Shown piece after piece: positions 10,491 through 21,035 of a stretch of 64,000 nt of DNA. Each line of letters opens with the position of its first letter. Within the stretch, counting starts at the first letter, position 1. Origin of the DNA: Plantago major (taxonomy: Eukaryota; Streptophyta; Magnoliopsida; Lamiales; Plantaginaceae); assembly GCA_026545765.1 (NCBI GenBank), contig CM048841.1, positions 68,136,217-68,200,216 on the forward strand, given 5' to 3'. The notes beneath the pieces were generated by a model, which was not told where the DNA came from, made no database searches, and saw nothing but the letters and a program-made list of their open reading frames with translations. The position numbers and the translations under genes are program-made.

Positions 10491-12957
10491 ATGTCTTTAA
10501 GTGACGCCACAATTCTCAAGCCAGAAATGATCAACGTGATAAACGTGATAAAGAATGGCCCTATAGTCATTCAACAACTCAAGCAGGTCATGGAGGTTTC
10601 TAATGGTAGAGACGGAGAACAAAGTGATGGGTCTTCACAGACAGATGCGTCAACCAGTGGGAGACCTACCAGTCAAGTTATTTACGAGCCAAAGCCCAGA
10701 GAGCTCTGGACATCGGAAGATGCCAAGAGAAATCGACTGGATGTTCAGGCTCGCAATATCATCATACGTTCTACTCTAGAGCACATACAGTGTAAACTGT
10801 GGGGTGCAAAAACGGCGAAACTGGCATGGCAACTGATTGAAGAAATCTGTGCAGGCACTGAGAAAATGAAGGAAAATAAGTTCGAAGTTTTAAAGCTCAA
10901 ATTCCAAAACTTTAAACAAGGTCCCACAGAGACTCTTGAAGAACTAGATTTCCGGTTTACAACACTCATGAGTGACATGGCTGCACTTGGTGAAAGTAAT
11001 AGATATACCCAACCAGAAAAGATTAAGACTATTGTGAGAAGTCTAAATCATAACTGGGAGCATACAAAGTTTTTCTACTTCAAGGAATGCCAGATATCAC
11101 TCCAGTGGAACTTTTCTCTAACCTTGCCACGGTTGACTATGAGACAACTCAAAGAGAACAAACAACTGAAAAGTTGCAGAATGTTACTCTAGTTGCTGAA
11201 GGAATTTCTGAAAAGAAGGAAGGCAAGGAGGTGACTGAGGATGCTCTTGTTGTCAAGCAAATGAGAAAATATGTCAGTCGAGAGATTGAGAGAAGAAAAG
11301 CCAAAGAGAAGCTGAAAAAGCATCTAGGCTCAAACTATCACCAGTACAAAAATATGCAACAGTCAAGCTCGCTGAACAAGCCGGCTCAAAAAGCATCTAG
11401 TACTGAGGAAGCAGAAATCGAAAACGATATCTTTTTCTATTGTCAGAAACCTGGTCATTTCAAGAAGGATTGCTCTGCCTTCAAAAAACTAAAGACAGGT
11501 GACAAGAAAGATAGAAGAAACTTCAAGAGAAGTCAGAGAGCTATGCTCACTGAAGAAAGGAAAAAAGATTCAACTCCAACTAGATGCTCTAGACATTGAG
11601 TCTGATTCTGAGGATGAAGACTCAGATGATTCCACACTGCCTTCTCCAGAATTGTGCGGTGTTTCTCATGAAGTGATTGACTTTGGTCAAAAGAAGAAAG
11701 AAGTGTGTGGAGTGGCTAAAGAAATCTTTCCAGATATCTCCAACATTGAACCTGTCTAATGGTTGATGAGGTAACACATACTTCTTGTTATACAAATGAA
11801 AGTGATGAGGAAGGAATCCAAGATCTGGAACATCTCAGAAGAGAGCTTAATCTCTACGAAAGAGAATTTCTAATGGTCCGAGCTAGAGCCGAAATCTTTG
11901 AAGAAGAAAAGAATTCTCTTGAAAAGGAAAATTCAAAATTACTCAAGATATCTGAGAACAAGGATGCCGAAATTGCATCTCTCACAGCTCAGATATCTAA
12001 GACAGAAAAGTCACATAAAGAAGCATTGGCCAAACTCCAAAAGAAATGTGAAGATCTTCTTTCTGAGAATGAAGAACTCAAAAAGAAAGAACTATCTTTT
12101 CAATCTTATGCCAAAGCTAGTGACACTCTTACTGAAGTACAATCTTATTTAAGAGATCCTTCATAAAAGAGAGGACTTGGGCTGAACACACAAACAGATA
12201 GTTCTACCACTCTGAATAAGAGCGATGAAAGAAGAACATTTGTCAGTGCTCAGCAAGATGGTTCCAAACAACCTATAGCATTGGTCAGAAAACTAAGGTT
12301 GTTGACAAAGGAAAGGCAGTTGTGGCCAAACCTTTGTGGGAAAAAGAAGTCCCAAGGAAAAATGTTGGGAATGTTTCTAAAAAGAAACATAACACTAAAA
12401 AGTGTAATCACCCACAGTGCTATGTCTCTCAAAAAGGAAGAATTGCAGGAGCTGGCAAATTCTCCTATGTCACATTTTCTGGAAAGAAAATAGACTACCC
12501 AGAGACTAGCAAAGCTACTGAGATGAGAACTCAGATAGCACCAGGTGCTCGGAATGGTATTGGCTATAAAGCCATCGGGAAACAACTTGCTCGTGAGTAT
12601 AAACAAGAGAAAGAACGATGGTTAAAGGCTAGAGTTGCTCACGGCAATTATCAGAAGTGGAAGATGAGTCAAGCCACTGAAAATCTGAATGCCAGGGCTA
12701 GAAGAAATCTGGCTAGGAAAGCTAAGTTCTTTGAAGCGGACTCGAACGACATGTATCTGAAAGCACCAAATGGAGCACCAAGGAACACACCAAGGAAGAA
12801 AATAGTTCTTAATAACAATGATACTAATCATTTAACTAGAATTCCTCCTTATGTTCCTATTAGACAAAAGAATGTTCCTAAGAAATTCATTCAAAAATGG
12901 ATTCCTACTGGAAGATTCTTTAGTCCAGATGGTTCCATTGTTGGTATGAGAACCTAA
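10491..12957 (+). pseudogene. gag: gag (Sirevirus type), frameshifted
   Basis: The ATG at 10491 gives MSLSDATILK, the same start as in copy 2. Gag packages element RNA into virus-like particles in the cytoplasm. Domains in order are a UBN2-type copia Gag core (about 10690-11190), a basic linker, a zinc knuckle (about 11430-11475), an acidic stretch (SDSEDEDSDD, about 11600), a heptad-like coiled coil (about 11820-12140), and a basic C-terminal extension to a TAA at 12955-12957. Breaks: relative to copy 2, 48 nt are missing near the start, including a YEKW motif, and 4 nt near 11080 (frameshift). Further shifts lie near 11500-11600, 11756 and 12170-12320. The first knuckle cysteine is Phe here but Cys in copy 2. 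The TAA at 12955 is in frame with protease sequence that follows, so it may be either a gag stop or a mutation. Confidence 0.85.
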
Positions 12958-14200
12958 TCTCCTGTTTCCTGTCTTGTGCAGAACACTCTAAAGACCAATC
13001 CAAAGTGGAATTTTGAGCGGATGTGGGAAGCACATGACAGGAGACAAAGCAAATCTGATTAACTACAGAAAATGCGATGATGGACCAATTATTAGATTTG
13101 CTGGAGGAGATGAAAATCCAACCATAGGATTTGGCAATCTGAAGTTTGGAGCCCTTACAATCTCTGAAGTACTACATGTAAAGGGATTGAAATATAATCT
13201 CCTAAGCATGAGTCAACTAGTAGACAAAGGGTATAATGTCAAGATCAAGTCAAAACTATGCAAAGTGATTGACAATGAGTCAAAGCAGACAGTCTTGGTT
13301 GCTAGGCAAAAAGGAAATCTTTATGTTGCTGATTGGGCATCCGCCACAACTGAAGAATGTCTCATGGTGAGTCAATCTAGCCACACTGAAGAAAATTGGC
13401 TATGGCATAAGAGAATGAGTCACTTGAATTTCAAAACTATGAACAAGCTAGACAAGAAAGAATTGGTGGTTGGTTTACCCAAAATGGCATATAGAAAAGA
13501 TGGTATATGCTCTGCATGCCAAATGGGAAAACAATCCAAAACATCTTTCAAGTTTAAAACTAGACATTCCAGTGAAAGGCCACTGCAAATGTTACATATG
13601 GATCTTTTTGAATCCTCTGTAACTAGTTATGCAGGAAAGAAGTATGGTCTGGATGTTGTTGATGATTACTCAAGATTCACTTGGGTTGTTTTTCTCAAAC
13701 ACAAATCTGATGGAAGGGTTGAGATACCAAACTTGCTGAATAAGCTCGAAATCATGAAAAATGACAAGGTATCTGTAATCAGAACAGACCATGGTACTGA
13801 GTTTGTGAACCAGTACATAAAAGAGTTTTGTACCTACAAAGGTATACAACATCAACTATCTTCCATAAGAACATCACAACAAAACGGTGTTGCTGAAAGG
13901 AAGAATAGGATCCTAAAAGAAGCAGCAAGAACAATGCTCGCTGACACTGAAATAAGTGAAATCTATTGGGTTGAAGCTGTAAACACAGCCTGCTACACTC
14001 AAAATAGACGTTTTATAAACAAACACCATGACAAAACTCCTTACGAGCTTTTCATTGGTAGACGCCCTAGTATCAAGCATCTAAGGGTGTTTGGTTGCAG
14101 ATGTTTCGTTCTTAACAATGGAAAAGAGTACTTGAGAACATTTCAACTAAAGGCAGATGAAAGAGTATTTCTGAGAATGAGATTGCTGAAAATCAAACTC
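12958..14200 (+). pseudogene. pol: pol, protease and integrase part (broken)
   Basis: The protease starts just upstream of S-G-C-G-K-H-M-T-G-D (13016-13045), the segment that follows the catalytic Asp in copia proteases. The Asp codon itself is hit by a frame change at 13014-13016 consistent with loss of 2 nt, so the enzyme is dead. Integrase follows: a zinc-binding region with WHKRMSH (about 13400) and CSACQMGK (about 13510), then the DDE core with LHMDLF (about 13595), RTDHGTEF (about 13785) and NGVAERKNR (about 13885). Integrase joins the cDNA to host DNA in the nucleus. After ADERVFL (about 14155-14175) the reading frame is lost and the usual GYS-containing segment is missing, which suggests a deletion before the RT. 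Confidence 0.88.
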
Positions 14201-14223
14201 CAGATATCTCTAACACTGAAAGA

Positions 14224-15495
14224 GTGTCAGATATCCATGGCATTTCCCATGTGTCAGATATCTCAGATACTGCACATGTATCCCATCAAGATCATATTGA
14301 TTCACATTCAAATCAAAATGATATTGATCCTACTAGTTCAAAACACATTATGAAATGGATAAGAAATCATCCTGCAAAGGATGTGATTGGTCCCATAGAC
14401 CAAGGAGTTAGAACTAGAAGAGCAATCGCTGAAAATGCAAGTTGTCTCTATGGATGTTTCATATCAAATATTGAACCTAAAACTATAGAAGAAGCATTAA
14501 AGGATCAAGATTGGATCTCTGCAATGCTAGAAGAGTTGGATCAATTTGAGAGAAACAATGTCTGGAAACTGGTTCAATTTGTTGACGGAATATATGTAAT
14601 TGGAACCAAGTGGGTTTTCAGAAATAAAATGAATGAGTCTGGTGAAATAACTAGAAACAAAGCAAGGCTGGTTGCCAAGGGATTCACCCAGACTGAAGGA
14701 CTAGATTTTGATGAATCTTATGCACCAGTTGCAAGATTGGATGCAATAAGACTCTTTCTAGCCTTTGCAGCTCATAATGACTTCACAGTTTATCAATTGG
14801 ATGTCAAGAGTGCATTCCTAAATGGTGAACTTGCTGAGGAAGTCTATGTTGAGCAACCACCAGGCTTTGAAGTTTCCTCAGAAAGTAGGATGGTCTATAA
14901 GCTTCAGAAAGCTCTGTATGGACTGAAACAAGCTCCAAGAGCATGGTATGATACTTTGGCCAGATACCTACTAGAAAGTGGTTTCAAGAAAGGAGATGTT
15001 GATAAAACACTCTTCACATTGAACCATGATGGGAAACTACTTTTAGTTCAAGTATATGTTGATGACATTATATTTGGATCTAAAGGCAAGCAACTTTGTG
15101 AAGACTTTGCTGAACTCATGAAATGTAAATTTGAGATGAGCATGATGGGAGAATTGAATTACTTCCTAGGGCTGCAAGTCAAGCAACTCAATGATGGAAT
15201 ATTCATTAGTCAAACAAAGTATGCAAAGGACATGCTCAACAAGTTTAATCTAAAGCCTTCTGAAAAGAATGCTAAGATACCTATGAGCATTGGAACCAAA
15301 ATGACGTATACTGAATCTGACAAGAGTGTTGAAGAACACAAGTACAGGAAATTGATTGGGTCTCTACTGTACCTCACTGCAAGTAGACCTGATATTCAAT
15401 ATGCAGTTGGAGTGTGTGCTAGATTTCAGACAAATCCAATGCAAACACACTACAACATTGCTATGAAAATATTAAGGTATGTAAAGGTACTGTAG
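14224..15495 (+). pseudogene. pol: pol, reverse transcriptase part
   Basis: Copia-type RT copies the element RNA to DNA. Visible signatures in order are [12 protein letters not shown] (about 14490), [10 protein letters not shown] (about 14600), [11 protein letters not shown] (about 14660), [11 protein letters not shown] (about 14720), [13 protein letters not shown] (about 14800), [16 protein letters not shown] (about 14920) and the active site YVDDIIFGS (about 15055). The frame runs open for 423 codons; only the end is broken, where one base is missing near 15488, just before the RNase H. The segment before the RT (14224-14400) is the variable acidic linker and contains repeated SDI words created by the GATATC motif. 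The catalytic Asp pair is intact. Confidence 0.92.
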
Positions 15496-16007
15496 AAGTT
15501 GGATTGTGGTATCCAAAAGACAGTGGATTGAGTTTGGTCGGCTATTCAGATGCTGACTATGCTGGATCATTGCTTGATAGAAAAAGCACCTCAGGAACTT
15601 GTCAATTTCTTGGTGCCAGATTGATATCATGGTTCAGCAAGAAACAAAACTCAATTGCTACATCTACCACAGAGGCTGAATATATTGTTGCTAGGTGTTG
15701 TGCTTCACAAATATTGTGGATACAACAACAACTCAGAGACTATGGACTCAATGAAGAGAAAACTCCTATTTTCTGTGACAACACAAGTACTATTGCCATA
15801 ACCCAGAATCCTAAGTTCCATGCAAGAACAAAGCACATTGATGTTAGACACCACTTCATCAGAGATCATGTTGAAAAAGGCAATATAGAGATACTCAAGA
15901 TTGGCACTGAAGACCAACTTGCAGACATCTTCACTAAGCCACTACAAGAAAGTATATTCTTAGCCTTAAGACATAGTGTTGGACTAATAGAGCTACCAAA
16001 GAACTGA
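15489..16007 (+). pseudogene. pol: pol, RNase H part
   Basis: This is the copia RNase H, which removes RNA from the RNA-DNA hybrid. It has GYSDADYAG (about 15541), TSTTEAEYI (about 15662) and FCDNTSTI (about 15770), giving the D-E-D residues, then KHIDVRHHFIRD and ADIFTKPL at the C-terminus. The stop is at 16005-16007. It follows the RT after a one-base frame change and would otherwise be part of the same polyprotein. The domain itself shows no stop. Confidence 0.92.
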
Positions 16008-16766
16008 AAAAGTTCAGATATCTGAAGAAGATATCAAAGGTGGGAAAAGAGGAATCTGAAACGGGTATCCAGAAACCAAAGGCTAAAGGGTAAAATGGCT
16101 ATTTGAAGATTTCTGAGACAGGCACTCAGATATCTAGATCCCTCAGTGAGGGGGAACACAAAAGAGAATAGTACAACTGTCTGCAGTCAATTACTCTCTT
16201 GAAATTTGTATTATTTCTATCTTTGTGTAAAACTTGGACAGATACTAAGTGTGAGATAGACTCAGATGCAAACAGTGTTCTTAGTCACACAGAAACGTGA
16301 TTCAGATAGCAAATCGCCAAAATTCATTAATTGGGCACAATTACAATTGTTGATTGTGATCATTGCTGAAGAAGCAATATTGACCCCTGATGAAATGGGC
16401 ATTTGATCTTAACGGACGAGATTATTTCTCTGAAAAATAGTGGACTGTAAAAACTCAGACGTGGCCCACTAAGCATTTAATATCAAACAAACTTTTACCC
16501 ACGCCTATCTGCAAATACACAGATACTTACACACAAAATTAATTTGTATGTATATGTATGTTGAGATTACATTGCTATATATATAGGATTTTGGCAAAAG
16601 AATTCACTTTCGCCTAATCCAACATTCAGACTTGCACAAGAATAGCAAAAATATTTCTTCAACTTCTCTGCAAATCTCTGTTCCTCAATTAGTTTTTCTG
16701 CAAAGAATCACTAATCTCTCACCCTAATCTCTTTCAGACTTTCGAAAATTTTCACTATATAAAGAG
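16008..16766 (+). other. Spacer between pol and the env-like ORF
   Basis: No ORF is seen. It carries two AGATATCT palindromes (16016-16023, 16128-16135), a purine-rich run GTGAGGGGGAACAC (about 16146-16159) resembling a polypurine tract, and a TATA-like tatatatatagg (about 16577) before the leader of the next ORF. The purine run may be an internal PPT, as described in Sireviruses. The TATA-like site and C/T-rich leader (16650-16766) suggest the env-like ORF could have its own promoter, or be made from a spliced subgenomic RNA. Confidence 0.5.
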
Positions 16767-18644
16767 ATGGCTCCTAAACGTGCTTCTACCCAGAAATCCC
16801 AATCTACTACCACTGGTACTGCTGAAAAGCAAGCACCAGAGTTGGTAGTTGGAAACAATCGGTTGGTAGTAGACTTTAATCCTGATCATTGGACTTCAAA
16901 TCACAGGATGATTTGGGGTGGTGCTATGATTGAGGAATACCACACGGCTGCAATTGAAAACCAAGCCGATAGGAAGCTAATTCTTGACATGCTTGAAAAG
17001 GCACAAATCAAGGGTTTCCTGTCTGCTACTCCCAGTAGAGTTTCCTCACTGGATGTGTTAGAATTCTACAACAACTCTAGGATTATTTCATGTGTTTCTG
17101 AAGGCACAGAAATGGTGTCTATAAAAACAAAGGTCTAAGGAAAGGAAATCCTTTTGGACTTAACAACTTTCTGTAAGTTGTTTGAACTTCAAAATCTTTG
17201 AAAGGATTTTGAAATAAACACCAAGGATGATTATCTCCTTGAAGGTGTAAAGCTGTTGTACAGTGACGTGTGTGATCTTGGAAAACCAGATACACCCACT
17301 GATTTGAAACTTGCTGACACTAGAACCAGACATCTGTTAGTTCACTGGGATGTGTTGGCGTGCATTCTTCACAGATGCTTTGATGGTTTACAAGGAGGTG
17401 CTGACCAGATAAGCCAAGAACGCTGGATAATGATGTTCTTGTTGAGTCAACAAGACAAAAGGCTGGAAAACCCTTTCAACTCGGGAAAGTACGCCTTTAT
17501 GAAGTTTGTGAAGAAGATTCAGGGCTTTGAGCCCAAAATTATTAAGGGACTTGCTGAGCCAAAAGCCACAGTAAGCTATGGATTGAAGATTTTTTACTTA
17601 CTGGAGTGCCTTGGCATTGAGCTCAGAGAGACGGTAAACATTGCCAACAGTAACCTACTCTACAAATATGAGTATATGAACATGATGAAAAAGGTTATTG
17701 GATCTCAGAAAGGTTCCAAGAAACGAAAAACTGAAGAGATATCTGAAGGAAATGTTGCGACCAAAAAGCCCATAACTTCACGAAAGAAGTCTGCTAGCAA
17801 ATCAGAAGACACACCCATTGTGCTTATCGACTCTCAGATATCTGCCGCCACTGCAGATGAACTCATCAATGATGCAAAAGATACAACTGCTGATGAACTC
17901 ATCAATGCTGCTAATGAGAATAGTGGTAGGTACCAGGCCCTATCTGCAGAAACCGGGATTATGGAGCAATCAGTTCCTAATGCTGATGAGAGCTCTGACG
18001 ATGAAAATGATGAATTAGTCATCTCTCAAGTCCTACAGAAATCAAAGAGGGCTTAGGTTACTGAAAAAGTAACAATTGTAGAGGTATCTGAAGAAGAGCC
18101 TACACCACAGGTTGCTGAACAACCACCTGTTTCAAAGGTTGCTGAAAAAGCAACTGTGTCCAAAGTCACTGGACAAAACACACCATCAGAGCAAGTAACA
18201 CTCAAGCATATTGAAGATGCTCTGATGAGTGGCAACTTAGTGTTGGAGGACACTGCCATTGCCTCAACACTTAAAAGTCTGTCTCAAGCAGATCTGGATA
18301 GGCCCCATACAGCATCACCTTCTTCATCCATATCAGAATCACCACAACAACCACAACAACCAATAGTGGATGCTGTTGAGATGATACTTGAGTTACAACA
18401 TGAGATACCAGCATCTTTCCTTGCTGAAGAAAATCATGTAAAAGAACAGGTTCCCCAACTCAATAAGAGGGATCAAACTGAGGCATCTGCTCAGAATGAT
18501 CAACCAGGGGAGGGAACTGAGTTTCACACTCAGGAAAGGTCTGAAGTACCTAAAACTTCAAACAGAGAAGCTAAAATGGAACAACAAGACCAACGCACAG
18601 AAGGGTCACAAGTTCCAGAGACCAATCAGCCTGACACTGCTCAG

Positions 18645-18726
18645 GTAGCTGAATGGTTTAACTCTCTACTTGTGATATTTTTGTGTTTGTTAAATCTTGT
18701 TATTTAATGAAATTTCTTCGTTACAG
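18645..18726 (+). other. Intron 1 of the env-like ORF (82 bp, phase 0)
   Basis: The donor is CTGCTCAG|GTAGCTG and the acceptor TTCGTTACAG|GCTGAA. It starts exactly between codons of the open frame running from 17256. The interior is T-rich. If retained, it adds a hydrophobic tail ending in a stop at 18707. Confidence 0.6.
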
Positions 18727-18835
18727 GCTGAATTAGGAACAACAACAACAAGAGGAAGCTGCAAAGCTTACCTCAGAATCTGAGGTGGAGGCTTCCATAG
18801 ACTCACCTCTTAAGGAACAGGAGCCTGTCTCACAG

Positions 18836-18911
18836 GTAGAAGATAGTTCCTTAAGATATAACATCTCAGATATGTGCTCTACTAATATTATAAAGTGTTT
18901 GTTTCTAATAG
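18836..18911 (+). other. Intron 2 of the env-like ORF (76 bp, phase 0)
   Basis: The donor is TCTCACAG|GTAGAAG and the acceptor TTTCTAATAG|GCTCCA. The preceding exon (18727-18835) is 109 bp; it reads openly if one inserted base near 18736 is discounted. The next exon (18912-19022) is 111 bp and fully open. Confidence 0.6.
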
Positions 18912-19022
18912 GCTCCAACTGAGAAGAAAAATGAAGAGACTGAAAAGTCTATCTCTTCAGAGAAGAATCCAGAGACTTCCAAGGTCTCTGAGGAACAAGT
19001 ATCTGAACCTTCTGCAGAGAAG

Positions 19023-19102
19023 GTATTTCATTCAGATACCTATATTCTTCAAAGAGCAAATCTCTGATCATTTTTCTCAAACTAACACGTTCTACTTAAC
19101 AG
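19023..19102 (+). other. Intron 3 of the env-like ORF (80 bp, phase 0)
   Basis: The donor is GCAGAGAAG|GTATTTC and the acceptor TACTTAACAG|GTTCAA. The flanking exons, 111 and 153 bp, are both multiples of three. Their 3' halves are similar (EQVSEPSAEK and RQVSEPPAVE). Confidence 0.65.
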
Positions 19103-19255
19103 GTTCAAAAAGGAGTAGAAGTTGCTGGGGAATTGCCCGTTCAATCCCCACAACAAATGGAAATTGATGAGGCATCAAAGCCTTCATCACAAGAAAAACT
19201 TCTAGAGACTGCACAAGTCTCTAAGAGACAAGTATCTGAGCCTCCAGCAGTGGAG

Positions 19256-19336
19256 GTAATTGACCTCTCACATCACTGATTTGTCAATAAAATTTTTCTT
19301 GATAAAATTTCCTAACTGTTATGTTTCTAATCTCAG
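19256..19336 (+). other. Intron 4 of the env-like ORF (81 bp, phase 0)
   Basis: The donor is GCAGTGGAG|GTAATTG and the acceptor TAATCTCAG|GTTCAA. The acceptor-side exon starts with the same GTTCAA as the exon after intron 3. The intron has stops in all frames. Confidence 0.65.
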
Positions 19337-21035
19337 GTTCAAGCAGAAAGAAAAATAACTGAGGATCAGACTTCCCAGTCTCCTCCTCATATCCAGATAT
19401 CTGAGGCACCTGGAACCTCAGTAGTAAAGTCATCTGAGCCTGTCACACAGGCTCAAACAAGTGCCACTAAGGTCCCTGTTGATGAGAAAGAGGACTTGCT
19501 TCCTTTCTTCAAGGAACACACTTTGCCAAAGCATCTGAAGTGCTTCAAGAAATGGCAAAAGCTCTGATGCTCCGATCTATATGAGATCTTAAAGGTGACT
19601 GATCACCACACAAGGAGAGCAAGAGCCCTTGACTTGGAAAACTACGTCCATGCAATGTTCCCCACTGAACAATATTCTTTCGGAACATTGATGGATAAGG
19701 ATTTTGTCAAGTGGCCAGAAAGCTGATCCAAGCTTTCAACTAAGCAGATGGTCAGACCAGAATGCAGATGGCATTCAAGCTTATTTTGCCCCAGACTCTA
19801 CAATTCATACCCTCTGAACAAGAGGAAGTAAATGGGCAAATGGTCATTATTCCAGAAGTGATCAATCTGGTCTCTGAAGATGAAGAAGAGAAGGAGACTG
19901 ATGAGAATGATTATGAAGAACCTCCTTCTGACCATCACAAGGATGAGGATGACAAAAAGGATGATGATGATTCCCCTGCAACAGGGACAGGAGGGATTCC
20001 ACAAGGAAACAATGCCTCAGTTGCTGAAAAGCACACTGAGAGGACATCACAACAATCCCCTCCTCCATCTCCTCATAAATCTACCCATCCATCTTCCCAA
20101 CAAAAGGACACTACTGAACAAGTAGTTGAGCACTCTGAGTAAAACACTCAGAAAATAGTGGATGCACAAACCAGAGTTGCTCAACTCAAACAATTGTTGG
20201 AAGAAGAACAACAGCTAAATCTTCAACTGGAAGAAAAGATAGCTGAATCCAGAGTCAAGCTAGATAAACTTGAAGAACAAACACACAAAGAGATGCAGGC
20301 TTACTCTAAGATTAAAGAGCTCCGGGACACTGTTGATTATATTGCTAAGGAGCTAGATACTGAACAAGTATCTGAAGAAATGCATGATGCTAAGGCTGCA
20401 TCTTCACCAAAGAAACCATCCTCCAAAGGCAAGAAACCCATATCTGAGATGGTTGCCGCCTTCAGAAACCTTGATGAAGAAGTGCAAGAGGATGAAGATC
20501 ACTGGGCTGATGACTCAGATGATGAAGAAGACAAAACATTGGTAGAACACCGCAATGAACACTTAGCGGTTTCTCATCTGAAAAGGAAGCTAATTGCTCC
20601 TGAAGTATTCAACAAACTGTCAAATGTCCACTCCCAAGAATACATGAATAGATACCAAGTTTTGGCACATCTTAAAAAGGAGTTGTCTTCACAGAACAAA
20701 GCCGTAATTGCCTCCGTCCCCTCAGAAATGAAGAAATTCACTGAGCTCATCACTCAGAGAACAACCAGTATGGTCCTTGATCAGAAGGATCTGGAAATGG
20801 TAAGGGACGATGATGTGTCATTAGCTGAAAAAGCTTTTCATGAGGCAAGTTACACTGCTGGAAAAGCAGATGCCATACTAGGCCCATTAGCAGAGCTCAC
20901 TGATAAGAAAATGGACTTATCAAACAAAATCAGGAGCTTAAGGCTGAACTTCAGAAGTTGGTTACTGCCTACAATTACTTGCAAGGGAATTTTGAGTCTC
21001 TCTCATAATCCTTTGTGGTACTTAGTCAGTCAACA

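Larger units (their letters stand above)
16767..21008 (+). pseudogene. env-like ORF with small introns (Sirevirus third ORF)
   Basis: ATG at 16767 (MAPKRASTQKSQSTTTGTAE). The first part (16767-17700) is globular and resembles the conserved plant retroelement protein with WDVLACILHRCFDG (about 17345). A basic K-rich segment follows (17710-17790), then acidic, S/E/Q-rich sequence with repeated QVSE/KVxE words. Four GT-AG introns split it at 18645-19336. The sequence continues to 19760 and 20142 and ends in a long coiled-coil part (20158-21008; QLKQLLEEEQQLNLQLEEK). Breaks include a frameshift near 17130, TGA near 17199, TAG at 18054-18056, a 1-bp insertion near 18736, TGA near 19720, TAA at 20140-20142 and a frameshift near 20925. 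I see no signal peptide or clear membrane anchor in the spliced frame, so calling it Env is by position only. Confidence 0.6.

Noticed and set aside
18660..18707. Membrane anchor as proof of an Env protein
   Set aside because: The hydrophobic run lies in intron sequence with donor and acceptor sites. It is kept only as a speculative finding.
19440..19456. A fifth intron acceptor (CACACAGGCTCAAAC)
   Set aside because: The frame reads through openly and no matching donor lies upstream, so it is treated as exon.
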